The notes beneath the pieces were generated by a model. The model had not been told where the DNA came from, did no database searches, and was given only the letters and a program-made list of their open reading frames with translations. 42,663 bases of DNA. Source: Apilactobacillus apisilvae (GTDB taxonomy: Bacteria > Bacillota > Bacilli > Lactobacillales > Lactobacillaceae). Position 1 is the stretch's first letter. Every line of letters begins with the position of its first letter. Position numbers and translations under genes: made by a program. The stretch is taken from positions 1 through 42,663 of the forward strand of contig NZ_CP093363.1 of NCBI RefSeq assembly GCF_023380225.1. Reading direction: 5' to 3'. Positions 21,052-27,227 of the stretch are shown piece by piece.

Positions 21052-21729
21052 ATGGAAATTAACGGTCATATATTAGGGTTTACAAACGGAATTATTCAAT
21101 TCAAGCCTAAGAAATTAACTGACGAGCTGATACGATTTATAAAAGAAAATATTGGCAACGAAGTGGAAATGAACGTGGATGATGGTAGAACCATAACGGT
21201 TGATCAACGTAAAAAAGCTTTTGCTATGATGAATGATATTAGTGATTATACTGGTTACTCTCTACTTGAAGTTGAAGAACGGATGAAGGTTAGATTTATA
21301 TGTACTAGGAGACATCCTAAGTGGTTCTCACTCAGTAATTGTGGAATTAACATGGCAAAAGTATTTATTGACTTTCTGATTGCTTACTGTCTGAAAGAAG
21401 AAATTCCGTTTACTACGATTGTTTTCGATGAGATTCAACAGTCATATCCATTGAGAGTGAGACTACTCAAACATAGATTATGTTATGTATGTGGTAAGCC
21501 AAACGCTGATATTGATCACGTTGATACGATTGGTAGTGGACGTAATAGGCGCCATACAAATCAAGTTGGCTATTATGCATGGAGTGTTTGCCGAACACAT
21601 CATACAGAGCGGCATAAAATTGGTGTTAAGTCGTTTGCTAGGAAGTATCAGATTAAACCAGTTAAATTAACTAGAGAGTTGATTGAAGAATTAAATTTAT
21701 CAGATAAAGGAGCGGTTGAAAATGAATAA
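21052..21729 (+). CDS. Putative HNH nuclease (HNHc_6 type)
   Basis: A 225-residue protein of the phage HNHc_6 family. The N-terminal 120 residues contain the conserved VDQRKKAFAMMNDISDYTGY and VFIDFLIAYCLKEEIP. The C-terminal nuclease has CYVCGKP, then DIDHVDTIGSGRNR with the catalytic histidine, and CRTHHTERH. Members sit in replication modules and are thought to process recombination intermediates, in place of RusA- or NinG-like resolvases; this is inferred. The start ATG 21052 has no clear ribosome site nearby (AAAGTAGATGATTAA). Its 3' end overlaps the next gene's start. Confidence 0.82.
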   Translation: MEINGHILGFTNGIIQFKPKKLTDELIRFIKENIGNEVEMNVDDGRTITVDQRKKAFAMMNDISDYTGYSLLEVEERMKVRFICTRRHPKWFSLSNCGINMAKVFIDFLIAYCLKEEIPFTTIVFDEIQQSYPLRVRLLKHRLCYVCGKPNADIDHVDTIGSGRNRRHTNQVGYYAWSVCRTHHTERHKIGVKSFARKYQIKPVKLTRELIEELNLSDKGAVENE

Positions 21730-22111
21730 TGGAATAAGTATTAAACAAATGAAATTTATCATTAAAAATCATTTTCCAAAATTTAAAATTAATCCTATTG
21801 ACTACCCAGGATTACAGATTATTAGTAATAAGTTAAATTCTATTAACGACAATATTCAGTTTTATATATTAGATATTCCATATGCACCAGCGATTATTAT
21901 TGACGATGATGGTTGGTATATGGATGAGAGAGATAATATGGGGTTAAAAGTTAACAACCTAAACAAGAATATGCTGAAAAAATATGATGTTCAACTGTTT
22001 GATGATGACTTGGTTATGATGGTTGATGCCACTGATTCAGATAGAATTTTAGATGGAATTAATAAATTCTCTGATTTAATGAATGAATTGTTTATTGTTA
22101 AGGAGCGATAG
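21722..22111 (+). CDS. Hypothetical early protein (129 aa)
   Basis: About 129 residues, acidic, family not recognised (FIIKNHFPKFKINPIDYPGL, then FYILDIPYAPAIIIDDDGWY). I chose ATG 21722 because AAAGGAGCGGTTGAAA precedes it at good spacing; the stop of the HNH gene lies within it. It is the last gene before the late regulator, two bases upstream of that ATG. Confidence 0.62.
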   Translation: MNNGISIKQMKFIIKNHFPKFKINPIDYPGLQIISNKLNSINDNIQFYILDIPYAPAIIIDDDGWYMDERDNMGLKVNNLNKNMLKKYDVQLFDDDLVMMVDATDSDRILDGINKFSDLMNELFIVKER

Positions 22112-22113
22112 GT

Positions 22114-22485
22114 ATGAAAACAATTGATGAAGTTTTTGAAAAATACGATAAATGCAATAGAACTAAAGTTAAAAATCAGTTGCTAAGTGGCATTGATTAT
22201 AGTCAAGAAAAAGTGGTTTCTAGTTCTGGCAATGTTAGCGAAGATAAATTAAATAATCATATTGATTCAACCAAATATTGTGAAAAGGTTGATGCTGCTA
22301 TTAAGCTACTTGATACTGAAGAATATTCTATTATTATTCAAATGATCTATATTGAACATAAAACAAATTTAGATGTAGCAAATTTCATAGGAGTATCAGA
22401 AAAGACAGTTAGAAGGCATAAAAAAGATGCTATTAAAAACTTTTTAGAAATTTGTCCGTACATTGACCGCAAATTGACCGCTTAA
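22114..22485 (+). CDS. ArpU-type late transcription regulator
   Basis: A 123-residue regulator of the ArpU/RinA kind, which switches on packaging and structural genes. The C-terminal helix-turn-helix is sigma-like (TNLDVANFIGVSEKTVRRHK), preceded by EEYSIIIQMIYIEHK, where the family has its conserved helix. ATG 22114 follows AAGGAGCGATAGGT. Its last codons carry the start of a four-copy GACCG array leading to a promoter, so it may regulate the promoter that begins in its own 3' end. It closes the early operon. Confidence 0.82.
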   Translation: MKTIDEVFEKYDKCNRTKVKNQLLSGIDYSQEKVVSSSGNVSEDKLNNHIDSTKYCEKVDAAIKLLDTEEYSIIIQMIYIEHKTNLDVANFIGVSEKTVRRHKKDAIKNFLEICPYIDRKLTA

Positions 22486-22518
22486 TGACCGGACAAGGAC
22501 CGTGTCAAGCGGTATAAT
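22463..22518 (+). promoter_or_regulatory. Late promoter with 11-bp phased activator repeats
   Basis: GACCG occurs at 22465, 22476, 22487 and 22498, exactly 11 bp apart, within units TTGACCGC, TTGACCGC, ATGACCGG and AGGACCGT. A TATAAT box lies at 22513-22518, with a 4-of-6 -35 (CGGACA, 22490-22495) at 17-base spacing that overlaps the third repeat. Same-face repeats next to a weak -35 are typical of an activated promoter. The adjacent ArpU-type gene is the obvious candidate activator. Transcription would run through the tRNA region into the packaging genes. Confidence 0.8.
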
Positions 22519-22648
22519 AGGTATAGTGAAATAATTATATATATGGTTATTTCGCACTTTAATATTGGATTTCAAGTTCAAAGCTAAGATTTCTTACCAT
22601 TTTTTGCATTCGTAGAATGCCTCCTTTCTTTATAATAAAATTATGGCG

Positions 22649-22697
22649 TGCAACTCGGTAGCACTTAAGTTGGGTGGTTCGACTCCCCCAGTTGCAC
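22649..22697 (+). tRNA. tRNA-like remnant (no anticodon arm)
   Basis: GTGCAAC (22649-22655) pairs with GTTGCAC (22691-22697) as a 7-bp acceptor-like stem, enclosing a D-arm-like CTCGGTAGC and a TpsiC-like GGTGGTT with C-rich partner. Only 49 bases are enclosed and no anticodon arm can be drawn, so it cannot be a normal tRNA. It may be a decayed tRNA gene or a tRNA-like RNA. Confidence 0.4.
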
Positions 22698-22730
22698 ATA
22701 TGGGTTTCAGCAAAGTTTCCCAGCAGATTT

Positions 22731-22799
22731 AGAGATATAGTTCAGTGGCAGAACTGCTGATAACACGCAGTAACACTGGTTCGATTCCAGTTATCTCAA
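22731..22799 (+). tRNA. Degenerate tRNA (Ile-like anticodon loop)
   Basis: Acceptor AGAGATA/TATCTCA (one mismatch at the first pair), D arm GTTC-AGTGGCA-GAAC and T arm ACTGG-TTCGATT-CCAGT are all clear. The 20 bases between D and T arms are two to three short, and no standard 5+7+5 anticodon arm forms. CTGATAA would give a GAT (Ile) loop but its stem does not pair; CTGC/GCAG could pair around a nine-base loop but uses a D-stem base. Probably a decaying tRNA gene, or one with an abnormal anticodon loop. Confidence 0.55.
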
Positions 22800-22928
22800 T
22801 TGCCCTTTGGGGTAAAATAAATTAACTTTTTATTTTCGTTTTATTTTTCTGGAGAACAGCCTAGGATATCTCAAAAAATAACAATCTAATTTTAGGTGGT
22901 GTTCTCGTGTGGTTGATAGCCACATTAT

Positions 22929-23001
22929 TGGGACATAGCTCAGTTGGTAGAGCGCCTGACTGTTAATCAGGTTGTCGACAGTTCGAGTCTGTCTGTCCCA
23001 G
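22929..23001 (+). tRNA. tRNA-Asn (GTT)
   Basis: A complete 73-base cloverleaf: acceptor TGGGACA/TGTCCCA (7 bp), D arm GCTC-AGTTGGTA-GAGC, anticodon arm CCTGA-CTGTTAA-TCAGG with anticodon GTT, variable TTGTC, T arm GACAG-TTCGAGT-CTGTC and discriminator G, as in asparagine tRNAs. CCA is not encoded. AAT/AAC codons are very frequent in this phage, and AAY is the key codon of the DGR template, so extra tRNA-Asn may help late translation (inference). A terminator follows at 23077. Confidence 0.93.
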
Positions 23002-23076
23002 TTGTCAGAGATGGCAAAATACAAATAGAGAGTTTAAATTCAGAGTCTCGTTTGTATTTCACAACAATTTGCTTAA

Positions 23077-23102
23077 GCAGTTACTACGGTAGCTGCTTTT
23101 TT
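23077..23102 (+). terminator. Terminator after tRNA-Asn
   Basis: GCAGTTAC (23077-23084), loop TACG, GTAGCTGC (23089-23096, one G-T pair), then TTTTTT. Unless it is bypassed or antiterminated, transcripts from the late promoter would end here after the tRNA. Confidence 0.85.
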
Positions 23103-23132
23103 AGTTACATAAATAAATTAAGGAAAAATAAA

Positions 23133-23426
23133 ATGTTAGATGCATTAAGAATTAAGAATAATCAAGAAAACAAAATTATTGGAAGGATTGATCGTGATAT
23201 GGCAGTTAAACGTAGCAAAGAAAACAAAATTCCAGAAGAAACAGATTTTGAAAAGAAAATTAATAAGTTAAAACATGAAGCCCAAAAGCGTAACGCTAAA
23301 TTAAAGAGCGGAATTCATGACTATTTAGATGCTCAAGTTAAACCAGAAGTAGCTAAAGAAATTGTTAAAGAAATATTAAATGATTACCAAGTTAAAATCG
23401 ATAAGAAAGCTGTTAAAAAGAATTAA
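23133..23426 (+). CDS. Small basic hypothetical protein (97 aa)
   Basis: A 97-residue lysine- and glutamate-rich helical protein (LRIKNNQENKIIGRIDRDMA, then EIVKEILNDYQVKIDKKAVK). ATG 23133 follows AAGGAAAAATAA at acceptable spacing. The frame stays open upstream through the tRNA-Asn, but those codons are not protein coding, so the later start is right. No family recognised; its place between tRNAs and the terminase suggests a phage accessory role. Confidence 0.6.
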   Translation: MLDALRIKNNQENKIIGRIDRDMAVKRSKENKIPEETDFEKKINKLKHEAQKRNAKLKSGIHDYLDAQVKPEVAKEIVKEILNDYQVKIDKKAVKKN

Positions 23427-23468
23427 TTATGAAATCTAATAATTAGTTACTTTAACAAAGTAAAATAA

Positions 23469-23488
23469 AAAGCCCTAAAAACAGGGCT
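23469..23488 (-). terminator. Terminator of the leftward small gene
   Basis: AGCCCT (23471-23476), loop AAAAAC, AGGGCT (23483-23488). On the minus strand it is followed by TTTTTATTTTA and lies six bases past the stop of the 37-residue gene. Confidence 0.85.
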
Positions 23489-23493
23489 AATTA

Positions 23494-23607
23494 TTATTTA
23501 CGTCTAGTAGTACGTTTGTAGCCAGGTTGCTTTTTAGATGGACGAACAGTTACAGTTTTAGGACCTGGCTTATGTGGGTTAGCAGGATAGTTTCTGTGTT
23601 CAGGCAT
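23494..23607 (-). CDS. Tiny basic leftward protein (37 aa)
   Basis: Encodes 37 residues, proline- and lysine/arginine-rich, beginning MPEHRNYPANPHKPGPKTVT and ending KRTTRRK. ATG 23607 follows GGGAGGTGATAAGC on the minus strand, and a terminator sits directly after the stop, so it is a self-contained leftward unit within the rightward late region. The composition suggests nucleic-acid binding. No family recognised. Confidence 0.6.
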   Translation of the reverse strand: MPEHRNYPANPHKPGPKTVTVRPSKKQPGYKRTTRRK

Positions 23608-23647
23608 GCTTATCACCTCCCACATATAATTATAGTTTTAGAAAGGA

Positions 23648-23962
23648 ATGACCACAATTAATTTAGATAATAGACATATAAACGTTATGGGTATGGATTT
23701 TAAAGTATCCGTTGTTAAAGATTTGTTTAATGGCAATGATAAAGTACTAGGTTATAGTGATTATGCCAATAGTGCAATTAAATTGGAATCTAATCAAGAT
23801 GATCAAAACAAGTTGCAAACATTAGTACATGAGATAACACACATTATTCTATGGAATACTGGTTATGATGATCTAAACAACAATGAGCAATTAATTGTGG
23901 CATTTGGCAATGTATTGTATCAAGTATTAAGAGATAATGATTTAAGCATGATGTATAAGTAA
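23648..23962 (+). CDS. Putative zinc metallopeptidase (HEXXH)
   Basis: A 104-residue protein with a zinc-metallopeptidase motif: LVHEITHIILWNTG contains HEITH (HExxH), and a downstream glutamate in NNEQLIVAFGNVLYQVL could be the third ligand. This arrangement resembles small ImmA/IrrE-like phage peptidases. ImmA-type enzymes cleave repressors, but this gene lies next to the packaging genes rather than the repressor, so its substrate is unknown. ATG 23648 is only two bases after AAAGG, very close spacing, so the real start might be slightly downstream. Confidence 0.68.
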   Translation: MTTINLDNRHINVMGMDFKVSVVKDLFNGNDKVLGYSDYANSAIKLESNQDDQNKLQTLVHEITHIILWNTGYDDLNNNEQLIVAFGNVLYQVLRDNDLSMMYK

Positions 23963-24038
23963 CAAACCAGAATAGGTCATGTAGCAAAAATAAATAAAAT
24001 AGCCTGAAGTGCTTTAATTATATTGTGGAGGAAACAAC

Positions 24039-24302
24039 ATGAAAAACAAATTAACAGAAGAAGATATCAATTTAATATTAGAAAAATCAACAATTCAATT
24101 TGAAACTAAGTTCGGTAAATGCACCGTATGCTATTGTAAGTTGCCTAACGGTTTCACATTAGTAGAAAGCACTGGTTCAGTGAGTGAAGATAACTACGAT
24201 GAAAGCATTGGTAAGAAAGTATGTTTAGAACATATTAAAAATGAAATTTGGAAGCTAGAAGGATATAGTTTAGCTAATGAATTATATAAAGCTAACAAAT
24301 AA
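24039..24302 (+). CDS. Gp49-like phage protein
   Basis: An 87-residue protein of the phage Gp49-like family: starts with LTEEDINLILEKSTIQFETK, then CYCKLPNGFTLVESTGSVSE and ends in the family's IWKLEGYSLANELY. The family is widespread in phages and has no established function. ATG 24039 follows TGGAGGAAACAAC. It lies upstream of the terminase genes, 96 bases before the small subunit; that gap holds a nested hairpin-like sequence. Confidence 0.78.
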   Translation: MKNKLTEEDINLILEKSTIQFETKFGKCTVCYCKLPNGFTLVESTGSVSEDNYDESIGKKVCLEHIKNEIWKLEGYSLANELYKANK

Positions 24303-24398
24303 ACACATTATGGTATTCAAGTAGGATCATTTCCTGCTATGTGTATAAAAAGTCTACCTATTATATATAGGCGTAAAAGTGAGGTGTGAATATGTAAG
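24303..24398 (+). other. Nested inverted repeat before terminase
   Basis: ACACAT (24302-24307) pairs with ATGTGT at 24338-24343, enclosing AGTAGGA/TCCTGCT around TCATT. A second short inverted repeat CCTAT/ATAGG lies at 24357-24371. No T-run follows. The structure may regulate terminase expression or mark a packaging region; nothing more can be said. Confidence 0.35.
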
Positions 24399-25130
24399 AT
24401 GGATTGGAGTAGAGCAAAAACAGATTATGAAAAAGGAATGTGTTACAGAGAAATAGCTAAGAAGTATAAATGCAAGTATGGAACAGTAAGAGTACATGCT
24501 AGACGTCATAAGTGGAAACAAATTGAAGCTCCGCTCAATACTAAAAAAGCTAAAAGAGATGTAACACATGTTACAAAAAAGCGTACAAAAAATGTAACAG
24601 ATACAGATAAAAATGTAACACCTGTTACAGATGATGATACAGAAGAATTAAGTCCAGAAAATGAATATTATTGTTATTTACGTGCTACTCAGAGAATTCC
24701 AAGATATAAGGCATATTTGATTGCTAGAAAAGGATTTATAACTACTGAAGCAAGTGCAATGGTTCAATCGTCTATTTTAGAGAAGAAACCAGAAATTAGA
24801 CTAAGAATTAATAAGATACAGCAAAACTCATTAGAACGTAATAGCTGGACAATGGATAATGTTTTAAAAGAACTGGATAATATTTTCGAACAATCTGTTG
24901 CCTCAATTTTTTACAACGGACTTAATAAAGCTAATTCAGATTCTGCATATAATGCATTGGATCGAATAATTAGTTTGCTTTCATTAGTCCCAACCGAACA
25001 AGCTAAATTAAAGAAATTGCAGTTTGACAGTCGCTTATCTGAATTAAAGGCAAAATCACTTGATGATAATGACGATGCTCAAATGAGCCAATTAGGTAAG
25101 TTAATGGATAAACTAGAAGACGATAGTTAG
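24399..25130 (+). CDS. Terminase small subunit (TerS)
   Basis: A 243-residue terminase small subunit that recognises phage DNA for packaging. The N-terminus is a DNA-binding helix-turn-helix (WSRAKTDYEKGMCYREIAKK, KYKCKYGTVRVHARRHKWK). A linker at residues 50-85 holds repeated V-T pairs (THVTKK, NVTDTDKNVTPVTDD) encoded by palindromes. Residues 90-240 are the conserved PBSX-type part (YYCYLRATQRIPRYKAYLIA, SWTMDNVLKELDNIF). ATG 24399 follows GAGGTGTGAATATGTAAG. A 395-bp gap and two tiny genes separate it from the large subunit. Confidence 0.86.
   Translation: MDWSRAKTDYEKGMCYREIAKKYKCKYGTVRVHARRHKWKQIEAPLNTKKAKRDVTHVTKKRTKNVTDTDKNVTPVTDDDTEELSPENEYYCYLRATQRIPRYKAYLIARKGFITTEASAMVQSSILEKKPEIRLRINKIQQNSLERNSWTMDNVLKELDNIFEQSVASIFYNGLNKANSDSAYNALDRIISLLSLVPTEQAKLKKLQFDSRLSELKAKSLDDNDDAQMSQLGKLMDKLEDDS
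24560..24629. repeat. Palindromes inside terS, possible pac or operator sites
   Basis: TGTAACA-CA-TGTTACA at 24560-24575 and TGTAACA-CC-TGTTACA at 24614-24629, with a lone TGTAACA at 24593-24599 between them. The two palindromes start 54 bp apart. They lie in the linker-coding part of terS, where headful packaging (pac) sites often are. The TGTAAC core is also shared with the repressor operator near 12715, so repressor binding is an alternative. Confidence 0.55.
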
Positions 25131-25235
25131 TAGGTGTTATAATGTGTTTGTTCATATTACTTTTTAAACTATATAATTTTGAAACATACTTACTAAATAA
25201 ATTTACAAATTATGTAATTTTTATCGTAAATCGAC

Positions 25236-25283
25236 TTTGTGAAATCACTTCACAAGCCTGCAATTCACAAAGATGTTTGTGAA
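25236..25283. repeat. Four TTTGTGAA octamers as paired inverted repeats
   Basis: TTTGTGAA at 25236-25243, CTTCACAAG at 25248-25256, TTCACAAA at 25264-25271 and TTTGTGAA at 25276-25283. The last two form a perfect palindrome with spacer GATG. Four copies of one octamer in 48 bp in a gene-free region next to terminase genes suggest a protein-binding site, such as for terminase or a regulator. Confidence 0.7.
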
Positions 25284-25439
25284 AGTTGTATTTGACAAAT
25301 TAAAACATTGACTGCGGGTTGTTAAATCAACATTTTGTTGTACAACTTCGCTTAACATATGTTATGTAAAGTAGAATAAATGAACACGCTACAAACGTTA
25401 TTATATCAACACTTACAGCAACCATAAAGCATAAAAATA

Positions 25440-25472
25440 AGCCTTGTGATTATCTTAAATCACAGGGCTTTT
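25440..25472 (+). terminator. Terminator in the terS-terL gap
   Basis: AGCCTTGTGAT (25440-25450), loop TATCTTAA, ATCACAGGGCT (25459-25469, one G-T pair), then TTT. An 11-bp stem. Confidence 0.85.
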
Positions 25473-25500
25473 ATAAATTGTAATTTAAATGTAATATTTA

Positions 25501-25524
25501 AGATGCCAAATGGCATCTTTTTTT
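25501..25524 (+). terminator. Second terminator in the terS-terL gap
   Basis: AGATGCC, loop AAAT, GGCATCT followed by TTTTTT. It lies directly before the ribosome site of the next small gene. Confidence 0.85.
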
Positions 25525-25540
25525 ATTGGAGGAAATTATT

Positions 25541-25717
25541 ATGTACTGGGAAGATGCATTAGCGTATTCTATGCTTGTATGTAAAAGCTATTTTAATGTT
25601 GGCAAACATAAAAAACGTATTAGAAAAAAGATTATGAAACGCAAAGGAATTTATGTTCAATATAAAATAGTAAAATCTTTTGGTAAACTGAGGCACTCTG
25701 ATGAGTGTCTTTTTTAG
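25541..25717 (+). CDS. Small hypothetical protein (58 aa)
   Basis: A 58-residue protein, aromatic at the start (MYWEDALAYSMLVCKSYFNV) and very basic in the middle (KHKKRIRKKIMKRKG). ATG 25541 follows TTGGAGGAAATTATT with ideal spacing. The last codons (RHSDECLF) are made from a terminator hairpin, so the gene's end and its terminator coincide. It sits between two terminators upstream of terL. Function unknown. Confidence 0.6.
   Translation: MYWEDALAYSMLVCKSYFNVGKHKKRIRKKIMKRKGIYVQYKIVKSFGKLRHSDECLF
25692..25715 (+). terminator. Terminator overlapping small-gene 3' end
   Basis: GGCACTC (25692-25698), loop TGAT, GAGTGTC (25703-25709, one G-T pair), then TTTTTT. It lies within the last codons of the 58-residue gene. 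Confidence 0.85.
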
Positions 25718-25742
25718 TACAAAAAATTAGGAGTGAAATAAT

Positions 25743-25856
25743 ATGCTGACGACATTAGGTGCAATAGGCGGAGTTCTTTATTTAGCTAAAAGTATTTTTA
25801 TGCTATTTATTTACTTTGTTCAAGGAATTGTAAAAGGATTTAAAGAAACGAATTAG
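25743..25856 (+). CDS. Small membrane protein (37 aa)
   Basis: A 37-residue hydrophobic peptide (GAIGGVLYLAKSIFMLFIYF) with a single membrane segment and a basic end (KGFKETN). ATG 25743 follows AGGAGTGAAATAAT, a strong site. Bounded by terminators on both sides. Single-span peptides of this size can be toxins, exclusion proteins or holin-like, but there is no direct evidence for any of these. Confidence 0.6.
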   Translation: MLTTLGAIGGVLYLAKSIFMLFIYFVQGIVKGFKETN

Positions 25857-25884
25857 AGCTACTTAACTTAAGCGGTTCTTTTTT
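25855..25884 (+). terminator. Terminator before terL
   Basis: AGAGCT..CTTA, loop ACT, TAAG..GGTTCT followed by TTTTTT. The stem has one bulge-like mismatch and G-T pairs. It overlaps the stop of the 37-residue gene. Confidence 0.65.
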
Positions 25885-25916
25885 ATACATAAAGTTACTA
25901 AGAAAGGAGGCAAATC

Positions 25917-27212
25917 ATGGCACTGCGTAATATATTTACCAAAATGCAAACATATGTATGGAAACAAGCTAAAGCTAATCGAGCATGGAAAATATTGATT
26001 AACTATGGTGGCAAGCGTAGTGGCAAGACTTTCTTAGATAACTTTTTATTCATATCAAATGTTTTACATGCTGCAAAAGTTGCTAAACATATGGGCGTTT
26101 TAAAACCGCAATTTATTTTAGCTGGTACTGATTCCAATGCTATTTACAGTAATGTCATATCAGAGCTATATAATACTTTCGGACTAGAGTTTGCATTCGA
26201 TAAACATAATAACTTTACTATTAAGTTTCCTGGTTTGCCTCCTGTAATTATTAAGCAAGCCTATACAGGTTCAATTGCTGGATTAAAGCGTATACGTGGT
26301 ATGACTTCATTTGGTGCTTATATTAATGAAGCGTCATTAGCTAATGAAGAAGTATTCCGTGAAATTATCGATCGTTGCTCTGTTGAAGGTGCAAAAATCA
26401 TATGTGATACCAACCCAGATGTTCCAACACATTGGTTAAAGACTGACTTTATAGATAATCCAAGTGACCAATATTTATCATTTCATTTTAAGCTATCTGA
26501 TAATCGTGAAAACGTGTCGGATAGCTTTTATCGTATGCAAAAAGAACGTACTGGCTTTTGGTACGAACGTAACTTCTTAGGCAATTGGACTTCGGCTGAA
26601 GGTATTGTTTATGACCAGTTTGATGCCAATTCTATGATTATTAGTCGAGATAAATTCAAAGAAATGACTAAAAATCAACAAGTTACTTACTGTGTGGGTG
26701 TCGATTGGGGTTGGGAACATAAAAATGAAATGGTCGTAACTGCAACTGATGAAAATGGCAATAAATATATGGTAGAAGAAGTTTCAACTAAGCATAAACA
26801 AATTTACCAGTTATATGATGAAGCTCGTAAGTTACAGCAGAAATATGGTTTTGAAATTCCATTCTATTGTGATTATGCGAACCCTGGTGATATTACTTAC
26901 TTCAAACAACATGGAATTAACGCACAAAACGCCTATAAGCATGTGTTAGATGGAGTTGCTGCGTGTGATGAAGTCATGAGTGAACATAAATTCTATGTGG
27001 TTAAAGAAGGCGTTGTTTATTTTGAAAAGGAATTATATCAATATGTTTGGGACGAAAATACAGGTAAGCCACTAAAGGCTGATGGTAACGATGACTGTAT
27101 GGATGCATGGCGTTATAGCATTGCTACACCTAAGCATATTGAAAGAATGAATAATAGTGGTCCAAAAGTGGATTCACAAATACAAATGGCTCAACAAGCT
27201 GGATTAATTTAG
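25917..27212 (+). CDS. terL: Terminase large subunit (TerL)
   Basis: A 431-residue packaging motor and nuclease. Walker A is GGKRSGKT at residues 31-38, the Walker B region GAYINEAS near residue 140. The C-terminal RNase H-like nuclease is marked by VGVDWGWEHKNEMVV and by GNDDCMDAWRY, which carry acidic metal ligands. Length and motifs fit the PBSX/terminase_3 type. ATG 25917 follows AAAGGAGGCAAATC. It is the first gene of the structural operon; the portal starts 16 bases after its stop. Confidence 0.95.
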   Translation: MALRNIFTKMQTYVWKQAKANRAWKILINYGGKRSGKTFLDNFLFISNVLHAAKVAKHMGVLKPQFILAGTDSNAIYSNVISELYNTFGLEFAFDKHNNFTIKFPGLPPVIIKQAYTGSIAGLKRIRGMTSFGAYINEASLANEEVFREIIDRCSVEGAKIICDTNPDVPTHWLKTDFIDNPSDQYLSFHFKLSDNRENVSDSFYRMQKERTGFWYERNFLGNWTSAEGIVYDQFDANSMIISRDKFKEMTKNQQVTYCVGVDWGWEHKNEMVVTATDENGNKYMVEEVSTKHKQIYQLYDEARKLQQKYGFEIPFYCDYANPGDITYFKQHGINAQNAYKHVLDGVAACDEVMSEHKFYVVKEGVVYFEKELYQYVWDENTGKPLKADGNDDCMDAWRYSIATPKHIERMNNSGPKVDSQIQMAQQAGLI

Positions 27213-27227
27213 AAAGGAGTGAATTAA

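Larger units (their letters stand above)
25131..25525. other. Gene-free region between terS and terL side, with repeats
   Basis: No gene is supported in these 395 bases. It contains four TTTGTGAA-type octamers (listed separately), TTGACA at 25292-25297 with no good -10 at 17 bases, the short palindrome TTGTTGTACAACTT at 25337-25350, and two terminators near its right end. Such a gap next to terminase genes is a candidate cos/pac or late-control region. Confidence 0.55.

Noticed and set aside
22944..23132. N-terminal extension of the 23133-23426 gene through the tRNA-Asn.
   Set aside because: The frame runs through the tRNA and its terminator with no ribosome site; ATG 23133 has one.
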